6,688 nt of DNA, taken from Candidatus Sulfopaludibacter sp. SbA3. GTDB lineage: Bacteria; Acidobacteriota; Vicinamibacteria; Vicinamibacterales; UBA2999. Made by a program: the position numbers and the translations under genes. Of this stretch, positions 1-6,399 are shown piece after piece. The stretch covers positions 1-6,688 of the forward strand of contig CAMBHC010000149.1 in NCBI GenBank assembly GCA_945866285.1, written 5' to 3'. Each line of letters starts with the position of its first letter. Position 1 is the first letter of the stretch. The notes below the pieces were generated by a model. The model was not told the DNA's origin. It made no database searches and worked only from the letters and a program-made list of their open reading frames with translations.

Positions 1-1
1 A

Positions 2-523
2 TGGCTTCACGCCAGGCCGTTTGCAATCATCAGCCTCGTGGCCGCGGTGGTGCAGCTGGTGCTCTATCTCACGGTGCACGCCGTGCTCTTTGGTCCCGTC
101 TACGGTTGGCTGGCCGCCGCTGCCGGCAGCGAGCGCGCGGCATTCGCCTGGCGCGTCTTGCTTTACGCGATCTTCGCCATGTGCCTGGCGGTGGTGAGCC
201 TGATGGCCGACTACGCGCGGATTAGCGCGGCCGTCACCGGACGACGCGGGGTTCGCGAGGCGATGGTGGCGGCCGCCGGATTTCTGCGGCGCCACGTCAC
301 GAGCGCACTCGTGCTCTACCTGCTGGCAGGACTGTTGTTTGCGGCTCTTCTGGTTGTGTATGGCGTGGCCGAGGTGTACGGCGGCACCCGGCTCGGGGGC
401 TGGCGCAGCATCCTTATCGGCCAGGGCTATATCGTCGCGCGCCTGGCCATCCGCCTGACGCTCGCGGCGGGCGGCGTCCGGCTGTTCCTTGGGCTTCAGC
501 GCCCCGCGTCACAGATCACATAA
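2..523 (+). CDS. Uncharacterised multi-pass inner-membrane protein, 5'-truncated
   Basis: The reading frame is open from the left window edge to a TAA at 521-523, giving 173 visible residues; the true start lies outside the window. A GTG at 38-40 could start a 161-residue version, but the frame is open and hydrophobic upstream of it (visible residues WLHARPFAIISL), so truncation is more likely. About four hydrophobic segments are visible, near residues 7-30, 48-68, 101-122 and 134-155. Between the second and third lies a basic, amphipathic cytosolic-looking stretch that begins MADYARI and runs through GRRGVREA to GFLRRH. That arrangement, with a DYAR motif after a membrane helix followed by an Arg-rich loop, resembles uncharacterised bacterial membrane proteins of roughly 300 residues; I recall no assigned function for them. 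It converges with the GT-C-like gene 25 bp away, so it belongs to a different transcription unit. That it is a real membrane protein is well supported; its role is unknown. Confidence 0.8.
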   Translation, partial: WLHARPFAIISLVAAVVQLVLYLTVHAVLFGPVYGWLAAAAGSERAAFAWRVLLYAIFAMCLAVVSLMADYARISAAVTGRRGVREAMVAAAGFLRRHVTSALVLYLLAGLLFAALLVVYGVAEVYGGTRLGGWRSILIGQGYIVARLAIRLTLAAGGVRLFLGLQRPASQIT

Positions 524-525
524 GC

Positions 526-546
526 CCGGTGCGTTGGCTCGACCGG
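526..546. terminator. Small inverted repeat between convergent genes, possible weak bidirectional terminator
   Basis: CCGGT (526-530) and ACCGG (542-546) form a perfect 5-bp inverted repeat around an 11-nt loop, in the 25-bp gap between the stop codons of two convergent genes. A G-C pair outside a mismatch (524/548) could extend it slightly. No T-run follows on either strand, so this is not a classical intrinsic terminator. Position is the main argument in its favour; a 5-bp GC-rich repeat can easily occur by chance in DNA of this composition. Confidence 0.25.
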
Positions 547-548
547 CC

Positions 549-2255
549 TTAGAAGCGGTAGATTGCGACACCATCGGCGGAGTAGATCAGGCGGCTGGCA
601 TCGATTTCCGGCAGCGGCGCTTGGTTAAGGCCGCGGACCATGACCTCGGCGGCGTAGTCGCGCTTGACCACGTAGGTGAAGTGATACTCCGCGGCGATGC
701 GGTCCCACTCGCCCCTGAGGATCAGGCCGGCCAGCGCCTGGTCGACCGCGTCAACCGAGGTTGGCGTCCGCGAGATGTAGCCGAAGCCGATCGGGTGTTC
801 GTGCGCGGTCTGGTAGTACAGCGCGAGCGGTCCGTTCGAGGCAAGGTCGAGAACGGCGCCGCGAGGAAGATCACGCAGGGCGGATACATACGGCGGCATG
901 GCCGGGTCGGTCAGGCGCGCCGGGATGGGGAGGTAGTCGAACACGATCCAGGCCAGGAGTAAGGCCAGTGCCGGCCGGCGCCACCTCCACGTTGAGGTCA
1001 TGAGTGCCTGGATGCCGCCGGCGGCCATGATCGCGACCACCAGTTGCACCATGATCATCATCCGCACCGGCACGCCGGCCAGGCGCCAGGGCGGAAATAC
1101 CAGCCACAACACCGCGTACGGCAACACCAGCAGGTTGACATCGTCGTGACCCATCATCGTGATGCCCGGGCCCAGGCGCAGTTCGAATCCCCCGACCCGC
1201 AAGTTCGGCCCGAGGCTCATCACGCCGAAGAACGCCGCGACGATCATCCAGAAACCCAGGTTGGCGATCGGCACGCGGGCGCGCTGCCGCCAGGCGTAGA
1301 TCGACAGCGCCACCACCGACAGGCCCAGGTAGACGCTGGCCTCGGTCACGTACTTCGCGAGCGGAAACCAGAGTGGCTGAACCGCGTCGCGATAGCGCCA
1401 GTAGTATCCCCACACGAATGGGGAGAGCAGGTCCATCGAGAGATCGCGCGGGGAATGCGTCCCGGTCAGCGGGTCGGTGGCGTGTTGATAGATCAGGACC
1501 GCGACCAGGGCACCGGAGGTGAGCGAGGCGGGCACCAGGAACGCGAGTGTCGCACCCAATGTCGGTTGACGAAACAGGAACCACCAGTCCCGCCGTGCTC
1601 GCGCCGTCCACAGGTAGAACATGGCGCCAGCGAAGACACAGTAGGCGAAGTAGTAGAGATCGCACAGCGCCACCAACCAGAGGACGGCGGCGGCAGCGAG
1701 GCCGCGTCCCTTCACAGGCTGTTCGCAGAAGCGGATCCAACACAGCAGAAACAGCGGCAGCCATTCGAGTGCGGTCAGCTGCAGGTGACCGTCGGCGTGC
1801 ATGAAGTGGTAACTCGAGAAGGTGAAGACCGCGCCTCCGAGCAGGCTTCCGGCGTAGGCACCGGTCATGGCCCGGCACAGCCAGAACGCCGTCATCCCGC
1901 CGGTCACGAACGAGAACACCACGATCGCGTTGTACGCCTGGATGAGCGTCAGGAACGGCAAGAGCGGAATCGCGAGCAACCCGTTGAAGGGATTCAGCGT
2001 GTGGCCGATCAACGTGGAGCCGGCCGGGTAGTGCAGGAAGATGGTGAACCACGGATGGGTGCCCAGTTGCGTCAACGCCTGGTTGACCCACCACAGGTTC
2101 CAGATGTTCTGGTAGCCGTCAGCTCCGCCGAAGAAGTAGTGGGTCGAGAACGCGCCGAGCAGATGGGGATTGAGTGCGAAGAAGGCGACGAAGTACAGCG
2201 CGGCCGGTACGCACCAGATCGTGACGACTGACATTGCTGGCTTCTCGACGATCAC
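549..2255 (-). CDS. GT-C-like polytopic membrane protein (putative glycosyltransferase)
   Basis: The product has 568 residues from a GTG at 2255 to a TAA at 551-549. It has many hydrophobic helices over about residues 10-440 and a soluble C-terminal part of about 125 residues that probably faces the periplasm. The first loop contains GGADGYQNIWNLWW (43-56, with D46). An acidic residue here is typical of GT-C glycosyltransferases, which use lipid-phosphate sugar donors. Further recognisable blocks are YPAGSTL followed by HTLNP (76-89), SSYHFMHADGHLQL then EWLPL (147-168), and GFGYISRTPTS (490-500) in the soluble tail. These resemble widespread bacterial membrane proteins usually labelled hypothetical or GT-C/YfhO-like. 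The GTG overlaps the TGA of the upstream propeller gene as GTGA, implying translational coupling. An ATG at 2234-2232 (residue 8) is an alternative start; it follows a GAGAAG purine stretch and would leave a complete first helix. Donor and acceptor are unknown, and enzymatic activity is inferred from fold-level resemblance only. Confidence 0.85.
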   Translation of the reverse strand: MIVEKPAMSVVTIWCVPAALYFVAFFALNPHLLGAFSTHYFFGGADGYQNIWNLWWVNQALTQLGTHPWFTIFLHYPAGSTLIGHTLNPFNGLLAIPLLPFLTLIQAYNAIVVFSFVTGGMTAFWLCRAMTGAYAGSLLGGAVFTFSSYHFMHADGHLQLTALEWLPLFLLCWIRFCEQPVKGRGLAAAAVLWLVALCDLYYFAYCVFAGAMFYLWTARARRDWWFLFRQPTLGATLAFLVPASLTSGALVAVLIYQHATDPLTGTHSPRDLSMDLLSPFVWGYYWRYRDAVQPLWFPLAKYVTEASVYLGLSVVALSIYAWRQRARVPIANLGFWMIVAAFFGVMSLGPNLRVGGFELRLGPGITMMGHDDVNLLVLPYAVLWLVFPPWRLAGVPVRMMIMVQLVVAIMAAGGIQALMTSTWRWRRPALALLLAWIVFDYLPIPARLTDPAMPPYVSALRDLPRGAVLDLASNGPLALYYQTAHEHPIGFGYISRTPTSVDAVDQALAGLILRGEWDRIAAEYHFTYVVKRDYAAEVMVRGLNQAPLPEIDASRLIYSADGVAIYRF

Positions 2256-3925
2256 GCTGAACCCACGTCCTCGTGTCGCGCGTAACCGGGCCCACCCGCG
2301 GCAAGAAAGCCGCGGCTGTGTCCGCCCGGAGCCGGGCTGACCCAGAACGCGAACAGCTCAGCCCGTGTGAGCGTGAAGCGAAACCGGACGGTTTCGCCGC
2401 GGAGCTCGTCCAGCGTTGACCGACCGCGCCACGTCACCGGCAGCCGCGTGGCATCACCGGTCACCGGCACTGATCGTTCACTGGTATACGGTTCGATCAC
2501 CCGCCCCGCCGCGTCGAGCACTTCGACCCGGATGTCGCCGTCAATGTTCGCATTGAGAAACAGGTGCCGGCCCGTGAACGTGACCGGTCGCGTGGTCAGC
2601 CGCGCCGGCGTCGCCGAGACCTGCCGCGGCACGCCCGCCGGCCATCGATCACCGAGCGAGGCGAAGCCGTCGCGACGCAACGTGGCGAGGCCGGTACTGC
2701 ACTCACCAGGGAGGCCCGTGCCTGGAATGCCTTGCCGTCCGCTCACATAGAAGTGCAGTCGATCGCCGACGACGGTGCACACGCCGCCAGCCGACTGCAC
2801 GTTGGCCCAGTTCCACTCGCCCTGTCGCTCCGACACCGGAATGAACGGCTGACGATTTTCGCGCGACCAGTGAAAGCCATCGCGGCTGAAGGCCACGCAC
2901 AAGTCGTTGGGCTTCTCGCGATCCGGGCGCTCGCCGCGGTACATGTTAAACAGGCCGAGCATCAGGCTCTCATAGCCGACCGCATCCAGGTTGTAGATCT
3001 GGGGATCGGTCTTGAGATCGGGGCGCTGAATGTCGAGGCGATCGGCACTGGTCCACGCCACCGGTTCGGTCTCGGTCCACGCCGCCGACAGGAAGTCCTT
3101 CGTTTCGGCATACCGCCGGAATCGATACAGGCTGTTCGGGGCGTCGGCGCGCAGGCTGAACGTCCACACCCGCCGGAACGGATTGCGGAACATCGTGCTG
3201 CGGTCGCCACACGGGCCCGAGCGCGTCATCTCGCGCCAGTGGACGCCGTCGCCAGACTGCGACAGCCGCAAGGCCTTGAGGTTCAGGTCATAGGCGGCCA
3301 TCTTGTACCGCGCGCGTGGATCCGGGTCGTCAAGGTCGAGCCATACGGTCGAGGAGTCCCGCCCCTGCGTCGAGACGATATTGGTGCCGGCCACGACGTC
3401 GTGAGCGGGGCGTTCCCACGTGATGCCATCGGGCGAGACGGCCAGCGCGGTGTGTTGTTGGTAGCCGGCCATGTACCACATCTTGAACAGCTTCTGCGCC
3501 GGGTCGTAGAAGACACCATCGCTGAAGACCATGGCGGTCGGACTCGGAGCGTTCCCGGTGGTGGTCGCGAAAGGGTCGCGCCGTTCCCAGTCGCGCACTG
3601 GCGCCAGCACGGGATTGGAGGGATGGTAGGTCGCCTGGTGGAATCGCCGGTAAAGAGACGACTCTTCGATCAGGAAATCGTCGACGAAGAGTTGACGACC
3701 GATGTCGATCTTGATGACGTCGGGCGGCGAGGCCAGGTACGGCGCCCGCTCAGGTATGGTCGTGATGCTCCGTCGCCGGGGTGGCCACGGCGTGGGCAGT
3801 ACGATGCCGTTGTAGAGGACTTCGCCGCCTGTGTTCTGCGACCAGGCTGGGGCCGGCATAGTCAGGCCCGCGACAGTCGCCTTCAGGAATGCTCGTCGCG
3901 TGACGCCGCTCAGTGACCGGAACAC
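2252..3925 (-). CDS. Tat-exported GH32/GH43-like beta-propeller protein
   Basis: The product has 557 residues, from a GTG at 3925 to a TGA at 2254-2252. The N-terminus is a clear twin-arginine signal: TRRAFLK at residues 9-15, a short hydrophobic stretch (ATVAGLTM), and a plausible signal peptidase site after AWS at 27-29. The protein is therefore likely periplasmic or secreted, folded before export. The mature part has RQLFVDDFLIEES (77-89), a signature I associate with GH32/GH43-like five-bladed propeller proteins of Planctomycetota, Verrucomicrobiota and Acidobacteriota. Blade-like repeats of the form SxDGxxW occur at 164-170, 224-230 and 347-353. A C-terminal beta-rich domain (about 440-530) contains FLNANIDGDIRVEVLD and ends in a LFAFWV strand, as in the same family. 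A glycosidase role on an exported or environmental glycan is plausible, but catalytic acids cannot be assigned by eye and a binding role is possible. It is first in a two-gene operon with the GT-C-like gene. No Shine-Dalgarno sequence precedes the GTG, and no ATG occurs in frame just upstream. Confidence 0.88.
   Translation of the reverse strand: MFRSLSGVTRRAFLKATVAGLTMPAPAWSQNTGGEVLYNGIVLPTPWPPRRRSITTIPERAPYLASPPDVIKIDIGRQLFVDDFLIEESSLYRRFHQATYHPSNPVLAPVRDWERRDPFATTTGNAPSPTAMVFSDGVFYDPAQKLFKMWYMAGYQQHTALAVSPDGITWERPAHDVVAGTNIVSTQGRDSSTVWLDLDDPDPRARYKMAAYDLNLKALRLSQSGDGVHWREMTRSGPCGDRSTMFRNPFRRVWTFSLRADAPNSLYRFRRYAETKDFLSAAWTETEPVAWTSADRLDIQRPDLKTDPQIYNLDAVGYESLMLGLFNMYRGERPDREKPNDLCVAFSRDGFHWSRENRQPFIPVSERQGEWNWANVQSAGGVCTVVGDRLHFYVSGRQGIPGTGLPGECSTGLATLRRDGFASLGDRWPAGVPRQVSATPARLTTRPVTFTGRHLFLNANIDGDIRVEVLDAAGRVIEPYTSERSVPVTGDATRLPVTWRGRSTLDELRGETVRFRFTLTRAELFAFWVSPAPGGHSRGFLAAGGPGYARHEDVGSA
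2867..3436 (-). repeat. Three SxDGxxW protein repeats within the propeller gene
   Basis: The product carries SPDGITW (codons at 3436-3416), SGDGVHW (3256-3236) and SRDGFHW (2887-2867). Each follows a short hydrophobic strand (LAV, RLSQ, VAF), as expected for equivalent strands in successive blades. The copies are divergent at the DNA level, so this is a structural repeat of the fold and not a recent duplication. A degenerate fourth copy may exist but I could not define it. Confidence 0.7.
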
Positions 3926-3944
3926 CGGCAGGTATACTATCGCA
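3926..3944. promoter_or_regulatory. 19-bp divergent intergenic region with back-to-back -10-like boxes, possible leaderless promoters
   Basis: The whole gap between the proposed GTG (3925, minus) and ATG (3945, plus) is 19 bp. On the plus strand TATACT (3933-3938) is one base from the TATAAT consensus and ends 6 nt before the ATG. On the minus strand TAGTAT (3939-3934) overlaps it and ends 8 nt before the GTG. A start point about 7 nt after either box would fall on or within two bases of the start codon, as in leaderless transcripts. No Shine-Dalgarno sequence sits at a usual distance from either start, which fits. No good -35 element was found at 16-18 nt spacing on either strand, and any upstream element would lie inside the opposite gene. 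Confidence 0.42.
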
Positions 3945-5327
3945 ATGTCTCGGCGGCATTCGGCAGCCTGGCGCTCCGTGACCGGGCGTCGCGGGACCTC
4001 GCCGCTATGGCCGGTCGCCCTCGCCGCGGCTGCGCGGTTGATCGCCTGGCTGCTGGTTCCCGCCTCTCGCTTCGCCTCCGACGAAGACAGTTACTTCCAA
4101 GTCAGCACCGCGCTGTTGACGCGGGGGCATCAAGACCTGTTTTGGCCTCCAGTCACCGGCTGGCTCATTGCCAGCGTCCGCGTCCTGCTCGGCACCGACT
4201 CCCTGCCCGTCCTGCGTCTCGCCTGGCTGGCTGCGGATGTCGGCTGCGCCCTGGGGATCCGCACGTTGTCGGCGCGGCTGGGCGCCTCGCTGTGGCCGAA
4301 CGACCCGCAGCGCGTATCGCAGTTCGCGGTGTGGTCCACCGTCGGTTACGCGCTCTACCTGCCGGCGATCGCCCACGCGCAGTTCCTCACCTCAGAGATC
4401 CCGGCGCTGGCGTTGGTGCTCGGCATGCTGGTACTGCTCACCGGCCCCAGGCCCGGCCTCGCCGTGCACGTTGGTGGCGGCATCTTGGCTGGGACCCTTG
4501 CCCTGACCCGCCCGAGCTTGTTGCCACTCGCCGTGCTGCTCCCCGTGGCCGCCGCCTGGGCGCGCCGGCCAATTGTGCTGCGCAACGTCGCCGTCTTTGT
4601 GGTGGTTGCGATGTCCCTGGTCTCGCTGCAGGTCTATCGGAACTGGCGCGTCGCTGGCGAGCTGACCATCTCCACCAACAGCGCCTACAACTTCTACATC
4701 GGCAATCGCGACCAGTATGCTGAGGACCTGAACCTGTTCGCGCCGCGCGCGACCGCTGAACAGATCGAGTTCCGGCGGCAACAGTGGAGCGGCACCCTGG
4801 TCTACCCAACAGGGTCGCCGGCGGAGTTGCAGCGCCTGGCCTGGCAGTGGGTCAGGGATCATCCGGCGACGTTCGTGCGGCGCGCGACGGGGCGCCTGGC
4901 CCGGGTGTTCGTACCCAAGACCGATGTTCTTGAAATCCTCGGCGGCGAACTGACCGCTGGTGCGCGTGCGCCCCGGACGTTGGCGCTACTGGCCGTGACG
5001 AACCTGCAGTGGGCGCTGGTTCTGTTCGGCGGCGTGCTCGGCCTGGCGCAGGTGCGTCAGCGGAGTCCCGCCTTTTTCGCGCTGTTCATCGCCGCCATCG
5101 CCGGTGCCGTGGCGTTGTGCCTGGTCGCGATCTCAAAGCCGCGCTACTCGTTTGTCTTTGACCCGATCTTGCTGATGGCAGCGTGCCTGGTCGTCATGTC
5201 GCCGTCAACGGCGACCACCGCTCTCACTCGTCGTGACTGGGTCGTGCTTGGCCTGGTGGTGGCGTTTCTGGCTTGGGCTTGGGTCGCTTTCGCGATCTTC
5301 GCTCTCACCTCCCGCGCCGCGCTTTAA
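3945..5327 (+). CDS. GT39/PMT-like polytopic membrane glycosyltransferase
   Basis: The product has 460 residues from an ATG at 3945 to a TAA at 5325-5327. It is predicted to transfer a sugar from a polyprenyl-phosphate donor to a periplasmic acceptor, as GT-C enzymes of the GT39/PMT/ArnT type do. Evidence: a basic N-terminus (RRHSAAWRS), a first helix at about 22-42, then SDEDSYFQ (45-52) in the first periplasmic loop. Acidic residues here are catalytic in the family. WPPV follows at 67-70, then TSEIP (149-153), TRPS (188-191), STNSAYNFYIGN (243-254) and KPRYSFVFDP (398-407). The last two blocks recur in bacterial GT39-like proteins. About ten hydrophobic segments are visible, with a hydrophilic periplasmic stretch at about 255-330. 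The frame extends upstream to an ATG at 3831, but that would run antisense through the Tat signal of the divergent gene and adds non-membrane residues, so 3945 is preferred. Its stop overlaps that of the convergent SGNH gene. Acceptor unknown. Confidence 0.87.
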   Translation: MSRRHSAAWRSVTGRRGTSPLWPVALAAAARLIAWLLVPASRFASDEDSYFQVSTALLTRGHQDLFWPPVTGWLIASVRVLLGTDSLPVLRLAWLAADVGCALGIRTLSARLGASLWPNDPQRVSQFAVWSTVGYALYLPAIAHAQFLTSEIPALALVLGMLVLLTGPRPGLAVHVGGGILAGTLALTRPSLLPLAVLLPVAAAWARRPIVLRNVAVFVVVAMSLVSLQVYRNWRVAGELTISTNSAYNFYIGNRDQYAEDLNLFAPRATAEQIEFRRQQWSGTLVYPTGSPAELQRLAWQWVRDHPATFVRRATGRLARVFVPKTDVLEILGGELTAGARAPRTLALLAVTNLQWALVLFGGVLGLAQVRQRSPAFFALFIAAIAGAVALCLVAISKPRYSFVFDPILLMAACLVVMSPSTATTALTRRDWVVLGLVVAFLAWAWVAFAIFALTSRAAL

Positions 5328-6391
5328 GGCTGGGTCGCGCCGGTGATCGACGACGCCGCCGGGAAGTACTGCGGATAGCCGCGCCCGATGGTGGCGGCCA
5401 CGAGCCGGTGGCCGTCCGCCGAAAAGTGGATGTCCTTCAGGAAGAACAGGGGAATGCCCGCCTTGGAGGCCCGCTCGAAGGGCGTGAAGAGGTCGAGGAA
5501 CTCGATGCCGTGCTGCGCCGTGAACTCGCGCACGGTCTGGTGAAAGTCGCCGACCACCTTGACCTTGCCGTCGCCCATCAGGCGATACCGGGACGGAACC
5601 GCCATCACGACCAGCCGGGAGCCGGCGGCGCGCACGCGGCGGTCGATCTCGGTGACGAGCCCGGGCGTCTCGCCGCCCCAGTCGGGATTCTCTTCGGCGA
5701 TGCCGCCGACGGTCCACTGCTCCTGGCCGGAGTTCTCCCACATCCACAGCGCGCGCAAGCTGACCATGCGCGCGAACCGCGCCACGTACGAACGCCGCAG
5801 TTGACTCAGCAGCCAGCCATCGTCAGGGCCCTCGATGGCCGCCGGAAACCTGTGGTCGTCGCGCACCGAGACCTGCAGGTAGTTGAAGTCCTCGCGCACG
5901 TCGTTGCCAAAGAGCAGCAAGAAGACCACATCAGGTTTCCACGGCTGGACATCGCGGGTCCACTGCACGAGGTAAATCGCCGGGCTGTACGAGCGCACAC
6001 CGTAGTTGCGGACTTCGCACTGTCGCCCGGCGGCCTGCTCGAGCAGCCCCGCGAACGTCTGGGGGAATGGCACCTGGCCGCCCTCGGTGAACGAATCACC
6101 CATCAAGGCGACGCGGCACACCGGAGCCGGGCCGGCCGGCGATGCCGCAGCCTGGCTGCCGGCAAACACGCGGCCCTCGGCGTTGTATTCGATCTCGAAT
6201 CCGCCCAGCTCGCCCGACGGATGCTGCTGGACGAACTTGTAGCTCCTGGGATGAACGTGATGGAGATACCGGTCGGGCTCCATCGGCGAGTTGCCGAAGC
6301 CCATCCCCGAGAGCCGGAGCATGCCCTCGGCGCCCACCAGGGCGACCAGGAAGCCGATGACGAGAGCGGCAAGTTTGTAGCGCAGTGGCAC
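5324..6391 (-). CDS. Membrane-anchored SGNH/GDSL-family hydrolase or acyltransferase-like protein
   Basis: The product has 355 residues from a GTG at 6391 to a TAA at 5326-5324. An N-terminal hydrophobic segment (about 5-26) is probably an uncleaved anchor that places the rest in the periplasm. SGNH blocks are present in order: GDSFTEG (98-104, nucleophile S100), NYGVRSYSP (129-137, oxyanion G131), FGNDVRED (161-168, N163) and KDIHFSADGHRL (319-330, D320 and H322). The catalytic set thus looks intact. The terminal block is D-x-H, not the D-x-x-H of classical GDSL esterases; D-x-H also occurs in the AlgX/AlgJ/PatB type of polysaccharide O-acetylation protein. The family includes esterases and O-acyl transfer enzymes acting on surface polymers, and the glycosyltransferase-like neighbours favour such a substrate, but this is inference. 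It lies 8 bp downstream of a membrane gene in the same direction, so the two are probably co-transcribed. The start is supported by the good anchor just after it; the RBS is weak. Confidence 0.88.
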   Translation of the reverse strand: MPLRYKLAALVIGFLVALVGAEGMLRLSGMGFGNSPMEPDRYLHHVHPRSYKFVQQHPSGELGGFEIEYNAEGRVFAGSQAAASPAGPAPVCRVALMGDSFTEGGQVPFPQTFAGLLEQAAGRQCEVRNYGVRSYSPAIYLVQWTRDVQPWKPDVVFLLLFGNDVREDFNYLQVSVRDDHRFPAAIEGPDDGWLLSQLRRSYVARFARMVSLRALWMWENSGQEQWTVGGIAEENPDWGGETPGLVTEIDRRVRAAGSRLVVMAVPSRYRLMGDGKVKVVGDFHQTVREFTAQHGIEFLDLFTPFERASKAGIPLFFLKDIHFSADGHRLVAATIGRGYPQYFPAASSITGATQP

Positions 6392-6399
6392 GGTGGTTC

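Noticed and set aside
1..225. ATG at position 1 beginning a 74-codon open frame.
   Set aside because: Arg-rich translation with no family resemblance; the frame starting at position 2 is open through to 523 and encodes regular membrane helices.
871..2094. Open frame of 407 codons on the minus strand in a different frame inside the GT-C-like gene.
   Set aside because: Arg/Ala/Gly/Pro-rich shadow on the same strand as the real gene, ending within it, with no motif.
1044..2231. Long open frame of 395 codons on the plus strand, antisense to the GT-C-like gene.
   Set aside because: Its translation is rich in Arg, Gln, His, Gly and Glu with no hydrophobic core or recognisable motif, while the minus strand encodes a coherent membrane protein. 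It is an antisense shadow typical of high-GC coding DNA.
2564..3916. Open frame of 450 codons on the plus strand, antisense to the propeller gene.
   Set aside because: Low-complexity Arg/Ala/Val-rich translation without domains; the opposite strand has a Tat signal, blade repeats and a family-specific signature.
3831..3944. Upstream extension of the GT39-like gene to an ATG at 3831, adding 38 residues.
   Set aside because: The added segment is the antisense of the Tat signal region of the divergent gene and has no membrane or signal character. The ATG at 3945 leads into a basic N-terminus and first helix as expected for the family.
5328..5365. GC-rich inverted segments after the shared TTAA considered as a terminator.
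   Set aside because: They lie within the C-terminal codons of the SGNH gene, no T-run follows on the plus strand, and short GC-rich pairings are common in this composition.
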